Assembly: GCF_964340395.1 (NCBI RefSeq)
Contig: NC_135562.1
Span: 8,202,634 to 8,266,633 of the forward strand
DNA: 64,000 bases
From: Glandiceps talaboti
Taxonomy: Eukaryota > Hemichordata > Enteropneusta > Spengelidae
Reading direction: 5' to 3'
The translations under genes were made by a program, and so were the position numbers. Shown here in pieces: positions 47,819 through 61,080 of the stretch. The notes below the pieces were generated by a model, which was given only the letters and a program-made list of their open reading frames with translations, had not been told where the DNA came from and ran no database searches. How positions within the stretch are numbered: the first letter of the stretch is position 1; each line of letters begins with the position of its first letter.

Positions 47819-48178
47819 CCGGAACCAAAGAATTTTTTTTCAGGCCTTACTTGTCATAGTGAATAACTAGTAGGAGCTACATGATTTAATACCAGACCCA
47901 TTGAACCTAGTTTTTTGCTGCCAACCCTAAACTTTGTATGTATTCAACAAGTCTTTGGAGAACTTAAAAAGACAATATAAAACTATTCTTCCAACCTGTA
48001 ATAATGGCTGTATATCTGATGGGAAGAAACCAATACCACAGAGACCATATGGAAAACAACAGAAAACATAACTACCTGAACTACCAGTAGAAACTCACAC
48101 ATGAAAAAAAAATCTACCTACCCCGCCTATTCTAAAATTGAGGTAATCAGAACCACACAATTTTTTTAGGCCTAGTAG
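47819..48178. mobile_element. MITE family M1, truncated copy plus a stray terminus
   Basis: 47885-48178 matches the M1 interior and ends GAACCACACAATTTTTTTAG, GCCT. An additional right-end-like terminus (GGAACCAAAGAATTTTTTTT, CAGGCCT) lies at 47819-47847 in the same orientation, suggesting nested or adjacent insertions. Confidence 0.6.
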
Positions 48179-48408
48179 GTAGTAATGATACATAAATTTG
48201 AACAAACAACATGATTTAATCGTTGAGACTAAAAATAGTCAAATGAAACAGGTGTCAACTAGGACTTTATTCAGTAATTTGATTTCTCAAGAGATTTACA
48301 GCACTGCTGATAGAGTTGCTAATAAAAGTGTTTGACACCTTTGATTCATTTCTGTGTACACACCAGTCACATCTGTAAGTCACCAAGAAAACACAAATTG
48401 ATGCAATT

Positions 48409-48910
48409 AAAGGAAAACTCCAATCAGACTTGTGACTTTAGTACACTTGTATTCATTTATACTACTATCAACTTACATATAATTAATGATTTGGGGTGAT
48501 AAAATAGCACCTCATTCAACTTTCAGAGTTAGCGCTAGCGCTCGCCACAGTCGCAAAATGCGAATAACATTCCTAATTGGTGAAAAAAAATTATAACAGT
48601 GTTGCCATGGTGGCGATTGTATAATTTGCTGCTGTCAATGGAAGTTTTCGGAGCCTCGCCCGCCCTACTCGCAGTCGTATCATTCCATGGTCATTCCAGC
48701 AGTCACTTTTTTATAATGTGTTCCCTGAATCTGTTCTTGCCAAAATTAGCATCAAAATCCCAGTACGGTGCGTCTTTTCCAAATTTGATGCACACGACAT
48801 GTACAGATGTACACGAAAGCTCTACTGCACCTGATATGTGAAGCCAGTTTGAAGAGTTCCTGCAAGGGTTTATGGGAAAACCTAAGGCTCTCTAGTGATG
48901 ACATAATTTT
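48409..48910. repeat. G+C-richer block, probable interspersed repeat
   Basis: Begins AAAGGAAAACTCCAATCAGA and contains a CpG-dense part (AGCGCTAGCGCTCGCCACAG at about 48530). Short frames are open on both strands, with no start, splice or family match. It reads like a dispersed element rather than an exon. Confidence 0.35.
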
Positions 48911-49554
48911 TACTCCAATTTGTATGCTTTGACAGTGTTGTCTTTGTATTTGTCATGAGACAGGAAAATGGGAAATGCTCAGCCTGACTACTTTGGCTTG
49001 ATGAGTTATATGTTCTAGCCAATGATATGATATAATGGTACCACATAGTATAGTACTATCCTTCATCAAATCTCAAGATATCTCATATACAAATGATTCA
49101 GATACCACATTAGCATCTAGACTAGGCATGAAGTTGTTTAGTCACTCATCCAGCCAATCTACTGTGGCTTACCACTAGGAAATAATCAGCTGTTGTTGAA
49201 TTTGACTGTCAGCTGTTCATGAATTTGATGTACAGTTGTTGAAAGAATTAGCCAACCACTGAGTAAATCAACTATATTGATGACAAATCTAAAGTCAAAA
49301 CAAACACAACTGTTCACCATCAAACTGTGTCAACATTCTGTCTTCAGTAACTTTTATTTTTAACAGATGCGTGGTTCTCATTTTAATAGTCTAGAGGCTA
49401 TCCGTGACTTCAAAGATCTCTGTACCAGAAAAGTTTCAATGCCAGAGATCACCTCTTGATTATCAGTACAAAGACTGTCTGATCAAAACCTTCATGAATA
49501 TTGTAGAAAATCAGTTTCACAAAGTAAGCTTATATAGATATTGAAGAAAATTGT

Positions 49555-50030
49555 TTTTACAGTTCAAAAGTGGAGAAAACTTGTCATATTTTAAGAGTCA
49601 ATTGTAAATTGACTCAAAAACTGAACTGAAAAAGCAGGAAGAGAAACTAAGGTCTATTTTAGTTTTTGAGAATTGAGTGAAATTGTTAAACTATGGTGAA
49701 ATTAATTTGTATAGAGTATGATGTATATATCAGCCTGTTTTAATACAAGTTTCGTAGGGTTTTCAAAAGTAGGCAAACTTGTCAAATCTCAGAGTCAATT
49801 GACTCAAAACTGAAGTGAGAGTACGAAACAAAGGTTTTTGTTTTGTTTTTGAGAACTGAGTGAAACTGTTAAACTATGAAAGAAATTGGTTTGTATAGAG
49901 TATATATAAAATGAATGTAAACCTGATTAAATACAAGTTTCATATGATTTTCAGAATGGGAGAACTCATTAATCTCTGTTGATGCAAAACTGAATTTAAA
50001 GAGTAGGAAAAGAAACTAAGATAACAAGAC
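49555..50030. repeat. Tandem repeat, unit about 190-200 bp, 2.5-3 copies
   Basis: Anchors TTCAAAAGTGGAGAAAACTT (49563), TTCAAAAGTAGGCAAACTTG (49762) and TTCAGAATGGGAGAACTC (49951). Each unit also has GTCAATTGACTC-like and TTGTATAGAGTAT segments. Confidence 0.7.
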
Positions 50031-50562
50031 ATTGAAACCAAAACTGTGACTATCATGAAATCCATGAGATAAGATAGTTGAACTTTTGTGTGTGTACTGG
50101 TTTCAAATGATTAAAAAACACAATAATAAAGCCACTTCTGTGAAGTTATATATTATCTATAAATCTGAAAATACAATACATGCATGCATTGATGATAAAA
50201 TTGAAAGCATCAAATCATATCTGTAAACATTTTATTATTATGAATATAATGCATATACTGTACTTTATATTGTAAAGATGTGAGATATGGGGTAAATACA
50301 TGTATGCAATTTCTGTCTGGTACATTGATGTTAAAATAAAAAAAAAATTAGGCATATGCAGGATAAGATTTACCATCACAGCTGTGCTTTGTTAAGGTTG
50401 GAATACTGTAGTTAAAGTTAGATACAATGTGTTGTGCCACCCTATCAGCCAGCACTCACAGAAGACTGGTTACATCTGAATGACATGACATACTATAACT
50501 AATTCCATAATTTTGGCTGGAACCCCGGGTAAAATAACTTTAGAACTAGGGTCTATTTACAT

Positions 50563-50593
50563 ACATCCATCCATACATCCATACATACATACA

Positions 50594-50625
<32 letters not shown>

Positions 50626-50633
50626 CATACTAC
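50563..50633. repeat. (CATA)n/(CATC)n microsatellite
   Basis: About 70 bp of tetranucleotides. Confidence 0.95.
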
Positions 50634-51249
50634 GTATACTTGCCACCAGAACTAAACCTCTATGTCACACCAAAGTTTCATTTGTCATGATTTATTACAA
50701 TAATATTTATATCAGATTACAAATAAATAGGATGTGACTCTCAAATTTCACTTTCATACATCATAAATTTAGAGTAACTCATTATGGTTTTATTTCCAGT
50801 TATGTGTGAAAGATAAACCAATAATATATACCAATTAAAATTTATATATTTTACAACAAAGTCATATTTATTTTCATCAGATAACTAATTGTAAGATGAT
50901 AGCGGTATTTAATTCCAAGAAAGATGATCTCAAGAAAATGGACCTCAAAGTGTGGTACATGTAGTCAGATAAGGGACGTAATATAGCCAGCATTATGACA
51001 GCGAAGCAAAATTTACAGGCTAACCAAATAAAGAGTGTAGGCTAGAAACCAGGCTGTCCGGTTCTACGTGTACAATTTAAGAAATGCCTTCCAGTTAAAA
51101 TATAGTCCAATATTGGTTTTCAGACCAACTGTGATCAGTATGGCTATTAAGTTTGATGAATGGAATAACACTATAACATCTCAAATCTCATGTGGATTGT
51201 ACATATCATGATAAATGAATCCTCAAAAGTTATTTTATTTTTTTTGCAG

Positions 51250-51313
51250 ATCAATGTGATAGCAAAAGATATCAAATCTACATTCCTCATTGGAAAGAAA
51301 ACCATACGTCCAG
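51250..51313 (+). CDS. Candidate internal exon, unknown gene
   Basis: 64 nt between a long T-rich acceptor (TTTTTTTTTGCAG) and a GTATGA donor. Two of three frames are open: INVIAKDIKSTFLIGKKTIR, or CDSKRYQIYIPHWKENHTS. I do not recognise either. It is the best splice-bounded segment in the right half of the window. If real, its gene has introns longer than 10 kb. Confidence 0.35.
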
Positions 51314-51420
51314 GTATGACTCATTTTATGTGTACTTTACCTTAAAATATATCTGATGTATGTAATTACATACTATAACATGAATCCCCTATAGAGTGTA
51401 CTTAATTATCATGATATATG

Positions 51421-52044
51421 GTTCTATATGTAGTCTTAGATAACCATGGAGGTAATAAAAGTTACATTTAATAACTATCTTACTTCAGAGACTTGGCTAT
51501 CAGGCTCAATATATTTACTCAATATATATATTGTTAGCTGGTCATACCTCCTAGCCCTCATAGCCTATTTATTGCGCTGTTGAGATACATCATAATAGCT
51601 GGTCATACCTCCTAGCCCTCATAGCCTATTTATTGCATTGTTGAGATTCAACATTAGCTGGTCATACCTCCTAGCCCTCATAGCCTATTTATTGCACTGT
51701 TGAGATTCAAGGTAGCTGGTCATACCTCCTAACCCTCGTATTCTCTGGGCTACGAGGTATAACCAGCTAATATGTATATCGACAGTACAGTACAGTTTCC
51801 AGGCATTTTGGTTACCCAGTTTTTTGACACAATAAAGTATCATTCATCCTATCCTAACTATCTCATTATGAGACTCATGAATCGCAACAGCGCAATAAAT
51901 AGGCTATGAGGGCTAGGAGGTACGACCAGCTAACGATATATATATTGAGTAAATATATTGAGGCAGATAGCCAAGTCTCTGAAGTAAGATAGTTAATATA
52001 AGGAAATTATTACCTTCATGGTTATCTAAGACTACATATAGAAC
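51421..52044. mobile_element. 624-bp foldback element with internal ~59-bp tandem repeats
   Basis: The left arm starts GTTCTATATGTAGTCTTAGA and the right arm ends with its complement (TCTAAGACTACATATAGAAC). Arms of about 175 bp pair at high identity. The left arm's inner part, TAGCTGGTCATACCTCCTAG, is repeated at 51535, 51596, 51655 and 51713 (spacing 61, 59, 58) and appears inverted at 51764 and 51930. Confidence 0.85.
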
Positions 52045-52234
52045 TTATGGTAGTACTTTGTGTCATGTTTAATAATTGATATCACAGTATGTGATAATAT
52101 CGGATATCATCTATGAAGTATACATATTACTATTTATGAATCATGGATAATAATAACTATAATATTCTCATGTAATATTAGCATCTTCATTTCCGGAGCT
52201 GTTGGCCTAACATTTATGTATTCCAAACTATCAT

Positions 52235-52330
52235 ACACATAGTCAAGTGCAATCCATGGCATCAAATCTCAAGATCTCTCTTTGAAGAAATGATTTGATG
52301 CCACGGCTAGCAACTACTAGACTACAGTAA
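52235..52330. repeat. Hairpin repeat H2
   Basis: Perfect 12-bp arms TGGCATCAAATC and GATTTGATGCCA around a ~27-nt loop with AGATCTCTCTTTG, flanked by CTACTAGACTAC. Confidence 0.65.
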
Positions 52331-52339
52331 ATACATGTA

Positions 52340-54500
52340 CTGTAGAGAGAGATTTCATTCATTCTGTCCGTGTATATATCCCATAATATCATACACACAT
52401 TACAAAATCTGTAGGTATTATACTATTGTGCTTGTCCTTATAAAAGGGACATACAACTTACAAGAAGGCTTCAGTTTTTACATTTTTGAAGGTTTTTTAC
52501 CTGCATTAAAAAGTACTTGACAGGTAGTATCATAGTTCATACTTTCTGAAGTATATGTCATGTAATGTACCGTAGCTCATTATTGGCTAAATACAAACCT
52601 GACAGTCAGGCAGATATATGATATGATATGATTCATTGCAATAATTTCGTTTGTGTATATTGAATGTCAAAAGAACCAAATGCCTGAAGACATACTGTTT
52701 CCAAATTCTAATATTATCGACAGCATTTTGTAAAGAGCTATAAGCAGGTAAAATCTACATGAGTTTGACAAGCATTTTCAGGCTCACTAAAATTATGGTA
52801 CATGGTATTAAAAGCTGTGCAAATGTTACCAGATTTCCTCACTCTGTGACTGTCAGTGGAGTTCCCAGACCTAAGGGAAAGCAATGCTTGAATCATGAGT
52901 TTATGTATAAATTTTCATTGTGTAAGATTTGCTTAATAAGTTATATACTGAGCATGTGCTACTTTATAAGTGTTACCAAAAATACCGTTCTCTATGGACT
53001 CCTTTTTCACAAAGTGACAATTTAGTACAAAGAGTTGTGCATATAAAACAAGTACTCCTTTTCAACAAAGTGACAACATAACTCTGGCGTTATGCATGTG
53101 ATGCAGGTATGTTTCAAGAGCTCTTTAAGTATTATCATAAGGGTACCTGTACTGAAGGCTCTTTTTATGGAACTGATCTTCAATAGAAATATGAATGATT
53201 TCAAAGTTTGTATTCGTGAAATTAAGAAATCTGGAGGAAGAATATTCTACTATAAAATGGAAAATATATTGTCCATGGCTCTATCAATAGGACAGAGACA
53301 TAAACCTGGAAAATAATTAAATCATTGCGTGATCAAAGTCCGTCGTAGATGGGTCAAAACGTTGCATTCGTTCCCAATTTGTCATTCCAAAAGTAACTAT
53401 ATTATACTGTTTTGCCAGCAGAGTGTTTGATAGAGAAATCCAACGTATCAGAATAGGGTTATAAATCAATGAATTTAAAATCCCTTTTGTAATTTCAGTT
53501 CTGTGGATCAAAGTTTGTATATCCTCAGTAGGCAATACCACAGTCATTACTCACACGAGTAGAGATTACATTTGATTCATATACCAGCTGAGAACATTAA
53601 AATGTAAATATTATCAAAACCTGAGATTGACTCAGCATACCATGGTTGTGAGGATATAGCCAGCTACTCATGAAACTGATATTTGTATGTAATTATAAAT
53701 ACACTTGACAAATATTGATAAAGACATAAATTTCTCAAATTAAATACTTACCAAGGTTCATGTAATAGTGTCACTGGAGAGAACAGTGCTCAGTGCAATA
53801 TAAGTAGCAGAGCTCAGCATGAAAGAAATAATCCAAGAAATAAGGATATCGTTATTTGGAGTTTTCTTTTTCTTTTTAATGATCGCAGAAGAAGCGTGAA
53901 ATTCTGAGTAATGACTTATAACATCCTTATATGTTGGATTAAGTCTACTTAGTACCAAGGTTGAAATGAAACTTGTTTATACTTTAAACATTCATCAGGT
54001 CAGTAAAACATGGTAATTAATAATAAGCTCTTGCACCATGTTCAAGGGCTCTTAATACTAGTAATATTTTGCCTGTTCAGGTCGACTGGCTTTGTCAAAC
54101 TGTTTGTTTGCTGACTTTACAACTAATTTGTTGTTCTATTTTAATGACAGGTTTCAGAATACATAACTGAGTATAACTGTGAAAAAAAATGATCAAGGGT
54201 TTCTATAGTAGCATTCTAAAATGTCTGAATGAAAGTAGAAAGTTTGATGCGTTGGTCCCGGAATGAAAACCAACAACTTGAACAAGTAACAGTCGTGAAA
54301 TATTTGTGGCTTGGTATAAAATGGTGATTGACAGAATTATAAGTTTAGTACACCATAACCCATCTTAATCTTAATTTTAGATTTGAAGTAGTTTTTAAGT
54401 ATTTAGTTAGTATAACACTCGCTGGACAGAGGGCCAATTATGACTAAGTGATATAATGTATTTAAGTTACAGCCTAACTTTTGACTTGATGGTGAACTTT
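52340..54500. other. AT-rich sequence without a recognised gene
   Basis: Several short frames (60-88 codons) exist, but none has coding character, splice borders or a family motif. Confidence 0.4.
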
Positions 54501-54519
54501 TTCATAGTTCTCTCGCACA

Positions 54520-54588
54520 TACACATGCACGCATGTAAACATACACACACGTAAATGCACACACATGAATGCACACACGCACACACGT

Positions 54589-54652
<64 letters not shown>
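54520..54652. repeat. (CA)n microsatellite with imperfect CACG/CATG flank
   Basis: Pure CA at about 54592-54651. Confidence 0.95.
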
Positions 54653-54656
<4 letters not shown>

Positions 54657-54699
54657 AAGCAAATAAGGAAAATAGCACTTTGAGAACAAGGTTGACTAA

Positions 54700-57600
54700 G
54701 TTCAAAGCCTGTCAAGGATAGACTAAAACCTACAATATGAACTTAGTACACAAACATTGTTAAACTACAGAATCAATAAATAACCACCTGTGAATCTTTG
54801 TAAAGCCTGTAATATTGATGACATTAAATGACTGAATGACAAAAAGTCATGAACTTGTCAACTTCATTGTACACAGCTCAAGGTTATTGATTTCCCATGG
54901 GTTACCTACTAGAACTACCTTCACCCAGACAAAAGTAGCCATAGCCATAAATTTGTATAATCTCTGAAAATATGACCACTTATAAGACAATGATTTTGAC
55001 ATCAAGTGATTTATTAACATTATCACTATGATCCCAGTCTAAAATGAAATTGAGATTTGTCAAAATTTAGAAAAACGACAATTTTTGTCAAATATTTTGG
55101 TGGGAAAGTGACACAATTTTATCAGTTCGTGACTACGTATCATTTCTTTGATCCCAGTCTAAAATAAAGTTAAGATATGTTATAAAAAATAGAGAAAACA
55201 AGAAATGTTGTTCCAATAGTTTTGGCGGGAAAGTACCTTATTTGAAGAGAATAAAGAGAATTTGTTTGTATTGCTCTTTGCAAGTAGCAAAAAGACTGTT
55301 TACTTCAAGGTCACAAATATAAACTTTACATCAAAAGGACTAACAGCTCATATTTCTAAAACCTAGTAGTATATTATGTAGTTTCAATGAATTATTTGTT
55401 TGAGTCTCAGCCTTCACACCCAGGTCTTTCATGTTGTCCTGTACAAGGTACACCAAACGGAAGCTACATATCATTGTTCAATTGTGTACACCTATTCTCG
55501 ATCAACTGCTACCCATTCATTTCAATTTGTGGCCATTGGAACTCTCCATTTCTGTTTTCACTTCATTCATTTATGTTTTTTCAATGGACTTAAAACTTTA
55601 CAAATGGGGGCAGGGTTTGCATTGGCCTATATTTATAACAGTACATATTTACTTATGGCTTCATATGTAGTATAGTAGAAAAACAAAATTATGGATGAAA
55701 GTATGAACCACACAGTCCCTCGTGGATGAACCTTGCCTAGAGTCGGGATTTTACTAGTCTAGTCCTATACTCTTCACCGTATAGGCAAATGGATTTCTTT
55801 AGCGCAGAATTCCTTTTTTACCATCAACAGTGATAGTTTATGCTATAGGAGTGTTGATTTAACTGGAGGTTGAGTTTGTAGTAAACTGAACAAAGTAACC
55901 AATTACAACTGCCTGTCAGTGTGTGATGGATTACTACTGACAAGCGGTGTTCATCCCTTCCCCAGCAGGAGATTTAGCTAGATTTTTGATAGAATTTGTC
56001 TATTTGACTAGATGTTAGACAGAGATCATAGAGAACCACTACACATACATGTATAGTAACTAGACTACGATTTTCTCGTACACCAGGGCATTCTTCAAAT
56101 TTGTGCATTCAAGTTTCATTCTTCCATACTCTACAAAAATGAGTGGTATACATTGCACGAACTTCTAAAAAGAAAAGCCAGCAAAACTATTTAGATTGTA
56201 TTTTTAATCAAAAAGTAATAAAAAAATCTTATTTTCGTTTTTAGCCTCTTTATGTCACAATCTATCTAGTGTAAATAAAAACTCTTAGATGTAATATTAT
56301 CAATTTTGTGATACACCCACAGAAGCAAGACCACAACTTAAATTGCGTGTTTTGTTTTAGATACTGCAACAATAATAATGATAATGGTACATACGTTAGT
56401 AAAGTGTGAATAATTAGTCACTAGGATTAGAGGTAGAATTTTGCTGTAGAAATTATTTCAAAAAGTAAAAACCAATTTTACAAAAACACAGATATTATAG
56501 CAAAATTATCAGTAGACACCTGTCAATTACAATTTATTTTGTCTATCTGTCTGTCTAACTGTTTGGCTCAGCTGTTAGTAGTGATAACAAATCCAACCCC
56601 TGGTCCAAACTATGTGGATAGGTCATACGTAGGTAAATTATTGCCAGAATGAATATTTTCACGCACTGCTACATTTGCATATGTCAATATATAATTAATT
56701 CAGATTTCCATATATGTAGAACAAAGCTGTTACATTGTATCAGTATTATAGACATGTTTGTGACGTAGTAGTGGACGTATTATGTAAAGTAGCAGTATAC
56801 AGTTAGATACTATCAGTGACAGACTACATCACATGTGTAAAGACATTTATGAGAACACAAGTGGACATATTTTGTCAGTTACTGTCAGGTTTTTCGAATG
56901 GTGCGATCTGAAATTTGTGCAACTCGGTAAGTACCACCCTAGTGATTCATAACCATGTGATAGTCAGTAGCAGAAATCTATGAAGTACATGTAAGTGAGA
57001 TCTTTAATTCAATAATTGACATATTGTATCTACCAGTATGTCTTTAATACTACTGTTGTGTTTTTTTAATGATGCGAGTTGAAATTTGTAGAACTCAGTC
57101 AGTACCACCATGGTGATTTGTGAACATATTTACTGAGTTACAGTCAATAGCAGCAATGTTCAAATTGTTAACGTTAGATCGTAAGGCTAAATCTACACAT
57201 TTGTAGTACATGTATTATTAATACACTGCAGACATCCTAGTATATCAGGCATTCCTAGCTACTATAGTTAGTACTATCTCAGGTGAAATGGTTTCTGTTT
57301 AATGTGTCATACAATGGTCACATGGTCAATAAATCCATCACAGCTTTTAAATTTAAGAATGTATCAGACCTGGTGTAACTATCAAGACCCCAGACTGTTT
57401 CAGGACACATTAGCATTTATACAGATTTGCCTCAACTATGAAGCTTTCCTTGACACTACCTTAGATCTAGTAAAGTTCCTATGATATAGTATCATTACCA
57501 TTTACTACACCTCCAATCATGTTGGCATCCAGACTACCTCAGATCAGAGTTACAACAGTTTTTTCCAAGTTTTTTCACGGCGAGGTCTCTGCCTGAGGTT

Positions 57601-57900
57601 TGAATTACACCAGTTTTCTTCAGAGTGTTTTCATGACTATGTAAATCGCTGGGTATGTACTATTATATAGTTTATCAAGGCCCATCAAATCTAATGGATT
57701 TAGAACCCATTCAATATTACCATGACAGTTTATGATGGAATCAATAGCATACATTAAAGGCCTGTGAATTAATCCCAAGTTTACAGTGTTATCTTGTCAA
57801 CAGAGCCGTAATGATTAGTTACATGTAGGACCTTTGTTTTGTTCAGAACTAACTTTATATCGTTATCAGACAATTCTATTTATCATCAAAATTTAATTCT
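54700..57900. other. AT-rich sequence without a recognised gene
   Basis: A locally duplicated segment at about 55030-55130 and 55145-55240 shares GATCCCAGTCTAAAAT and GGCGGGAAAGT-like text (unit about 115 bp). A second pair is at about 56890-56960 and 57060-57125 (GCGAGTTGAAATTTGTAGAA, CAGTACCACC). A C-rich block at 55387-55600 is open in three frames but has no motif. Confidence 0.4.
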
Positions 57901-57914
57901 AAAATAGTGGAGTC

Positions 57915-58325
57915 ATGATTGTCGAATAGTTAGAGTGGCAAGCTTGGAATCTGTAGGTTGCTGGTTGTGTACATGTAGTCATGATGGTTGAATGGTGACA
58001 GTGGGCGACTTGGAAGCTGCAGGTTGCAGGTTTGAGCCCCATCACTGCGGTTCATTTTTGAATGGTTAAAGTCATTGGGCAAGATTTAAACCATGATTGT
58101 GCCTCAGTCAACCAAGCTGTATAATTGGGGACCTGGTAGGATAGAGGTTGCAATATGAATGCTTTAATCCTACACACTTATAAAGGCTGCAATGGATTGT
58201 ATGCTCCCCAGGGAGTTGAGAAGTATAAAGGGTTGTTGTGCTGCTATAGATCCGTGCCAGGGGTAATAATTGTAAAGCACTTTGAACACAAAGTGGGAAA
58301 GTGCTATATTAAAAATCAACAATAT
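57915..58325 (+). mobile_element. tRNA-derived SINE (family 2)
   Basis: A-box-like TGATGGTTGAATGG at about 57982 and B-box GGTTTGAGCCCC at 58029-58040 give a tRNA-like head, preceded by a partial extra head at 57915-57965. The 3' end GTAAAGCACTTTGAACACAA and AAGTGCTATATTAAAAAT is the widespread AGCGCTTTGA…GCGCTATATAAA tail shared with LINEs. Confidence 0.7.
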
Positions 58326-58415
58326 TGTTAGTATCATCTCATATGGGCTCTTTAACAGTAAATCCAAATTTGATAAAGTCACAAGTATCCTTGTTATCTG
58401 TAATTGTGTATAACT

Positions 58416-58456
58416 GTTTGTTTGTTTGTTTGTTTGTTTGTTTGTTTGTTTGTTTG
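58416..58456. repeat. (TTTG)n microsatellite
   Basis: About ten units. Confidence 0.95.
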
Positions 58457-59053
58457 CTTGTTATCTGTAATTGTTTATATCTAAATGTTTGTTTACACTA
58501 ACTGTATTTCTCAGTAATGAAAGATGAAACACTGAGCATTATCAACCTTATCTAATAAGCTTTCCATTATGATTCATGCATTGTAAGATAAAACCTAGAC
58601 AACCTTGAAGTCCTGGACTTCATTCCTTTAAAATAACCATCTTTTATGACTCAACATAGCAATCATTTCAACAATGTTAACTTTTCTTAAGTTCCTCTGA
58701 TATCAAATTAAATTTTGTTGCCTGCATGGAGTGTGTGAGTTAGAATATTTTCACCATATGGATAAGGATGGGATATATTTTCTGGGGTGAACAAATTATT
58801 TTGTGAACTGGTGGTCCCCGGACCAGTGCCTTAAAAAATCCAGTGATCCTGCTGAAAGAATTAGTGGTCCCAGGTCCCACTAATGTGAAACATTAAATCT
58901 TACCTTAGTATGAATCTGTATATTCAGACGACATAGTTATTAACAGTAAGGTACTGGTCCGACAAACCAGACAAGGTAAAATTTGTGTGGTCCGCCCAAA
59001 AAAATCGCTCGTCCCAGACCCAGGACCAGTGGATTTGTTCACCTCTGATTTTG

Positions 59054-59318
59054 GATTTTTAATGTATAAAACAATTTTATGAGGGTTTCCTACTTGAAAA
59101 ATCAATGTTGAACAACTTATGCCAAGTCCTTATTTGTAACTCATAAATTGTAAAAGATTAGTAAATGTGTAAAATCATTGTTATTGTACGTACAATAACA
59201 AACATTTTACACATTTTTAGCTTTTTGCTCTGTATTAAGTTACAAACACAGACTTTGTCAATGATGTTTCACATAGATTTTTCATGTAGGAAGCCATGAT
59301 AAAATCGTTATAAAAATC
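59054..59318. repeat. ~265-bp palindromic element
   Basis: Outer arms GATTTTTAATGTATAAAACA and its complement near 59299-59318 pair. TTTCCTAC-TTGAAAAATC (59086) pairs with GATTTTTCATGTAGGAA (59276). The centre TTGTTATTGTAC/GTACAATAACAA at 59178-59201 is a perfect palindrome, extended by TGTGTAAAAT and ATTTTACACA. Confidence 0.8.
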
Positions 59319-59319
59319 A

Positions 59320-60700
59320 AAAATCAAAAATGATTATACCAAATCTGCTTCCACATGGCTACTTTTAAATTGAATAAAATTTGAAGGTCTTTTCTGTTTT
59401 ATCAAATCCTTAATTTACATCAAATGAACAAATATGATAAAAAATGCAACAGGTGGTTTTCAGAGTATATATATGCGGTGTACAGAGATTTCAAAATATT
59501 GAATATTTTCTTTTACCATGTGCATTCAATCGTAACAGTTGTCCTTGAAGTACATAGAAATACAAAAGTAATATTTATTCACTAACTGGTACCAACCACT
59601 ATGAGGTACTTATAGACTATTTATTACAGAAACTAATACTAACAATAGTCTCGTATCATGACATTGAATGGCCAGTTACATGTAAACACTGAGTTATGTA
59701 AAACTATCTTATGTCAATTTTTTTCAGTTTTGAACACTTAGCAAGTGTTAAATATACATACACTCCATTACTTCATTATGATAGATCAGAATAGCATTCA
59801 GTTCTGTTGTGCTTGAAGTCTGACAAGTGCTGAAATTTGCATATCATTTGCACTTTGACCCAGTAACCCCAGCCATGACATGACATGTGATATGATGAGA
59901 TGAGATGAGAGACAGACATTCTCTATCAAGCCATCTGCACTGTAAACAATGTATATGGTTTCCTAGGCAGGTAAATAAGGGATTCAATGCTGTAATCAAG
60001 GTATTTATACTCTTCTAGTGCTCAGAACATTTAAAAATGACCTGATTTCTCGTGTAGTCTATATATATTGTAGTTTTGGTGGAAATTTGCTGCCAAATAT
60101 AACATTAAATGCAAACAATGTTCTTAAAATACTTGTTTAATATTTACTAGTATCAGGATGGTGATCAAAATAAATATTGAGCATAACAATATGTCTTACA
60201 AAGTTTCATGTTCAAATATTTAAATTGAAAATATGTTATTCATAATGTCCCCATGCTAAAATCTGAAACACAGTTATTGTTAATATTCAATATTTTTATT
60301 AAAATACACATTACAATAAGTCCAAACGTATATTTGTTTTTTGTGCATAGTAATTACTGTAGTCTGCTGATCAAGTCGTTTAGTGACAGGAACAAAGGTT
60401 TTAGACACAGCTTTCTAAAACTGTTTGTGTTGGAAATTGAACAGTTTGTACTACATTAATATGGCTAATACCAAACAGTTTGATTTTATGTAGAATTATT
60501 TTTGTACTAATGAAATTTCAATATTTTAGCTGATATTAGTCATAAAATTTCTTGTTATTCCATGGTGCCAATTTTCAACCACTTTGTTTTGATATGTTTA
60601 ACATACAAAGTTTACATATTTGACAAAATATAGGGGATAATATTTATAATACATGAAATATTTGTTTATTTTCATGTTAGTTAGATATTGTTCATGTAAT
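59320..60700. other. AT-rich sequence without a recognised gene
   Basis: Nothing beyond short chance frames. Confidence 0.4.
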
Positions 60701-60710
60701 TATTTTCATT

Positions 60711-60828
60711 CTTTTGAAATAAAAGAGAAAATATGTTCTATATTTGTATCACTTGAAATAAAAGGGAGAAAATATGTTCTGTATTGGCATCACTTGAAAT
60801 AAAAAGGAGAAAATATGTTCTGTATTCG
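60711..60828. repeat. ~41-bp tandem repeat, three units
   Basis: Unit TTGAAATAAAAGGGAGAAAA then TATGTTCTGTATT; starts near 60713, 60752 and 60796. Confidence 0.8.
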
Positions 60829-61080
60829 TAATCTTATTTTGATCAACCTATGCAACAAAAGGAAAACAGCAGGTAGTGATATCACAATAGCTAAATAAAA
60901 TAGTGTATTCAAGGTCTCTCTTATTAAATCTGTGTTATTAATTCAGTTGGAGATTTAATCTAGGGAAGGGGGTTGATAGACTCCATTGAGAACATAATTA
61001 ATAACATATAACACATTAAATTCAAATAATGTTGACATAGTTTATTTTGTTATATTGCATAAGGTATTTCTTAAGGCAAG

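Noticed and set aside
48599-48841. 80-codon frame on + and a 45-codon frame on - (KFGKDAPYWDFDANFGKN)
   Set aside because: Overlapping open frames on both strands in a G+C-richer repeat-like block, no splice borders, and no family that I recognise.
55387-55675. Three overlapping frames of 68-91 codons
   Set aside because: Caused by local C-richness and few A-rich stops. No domain, acceptor or donor fits.
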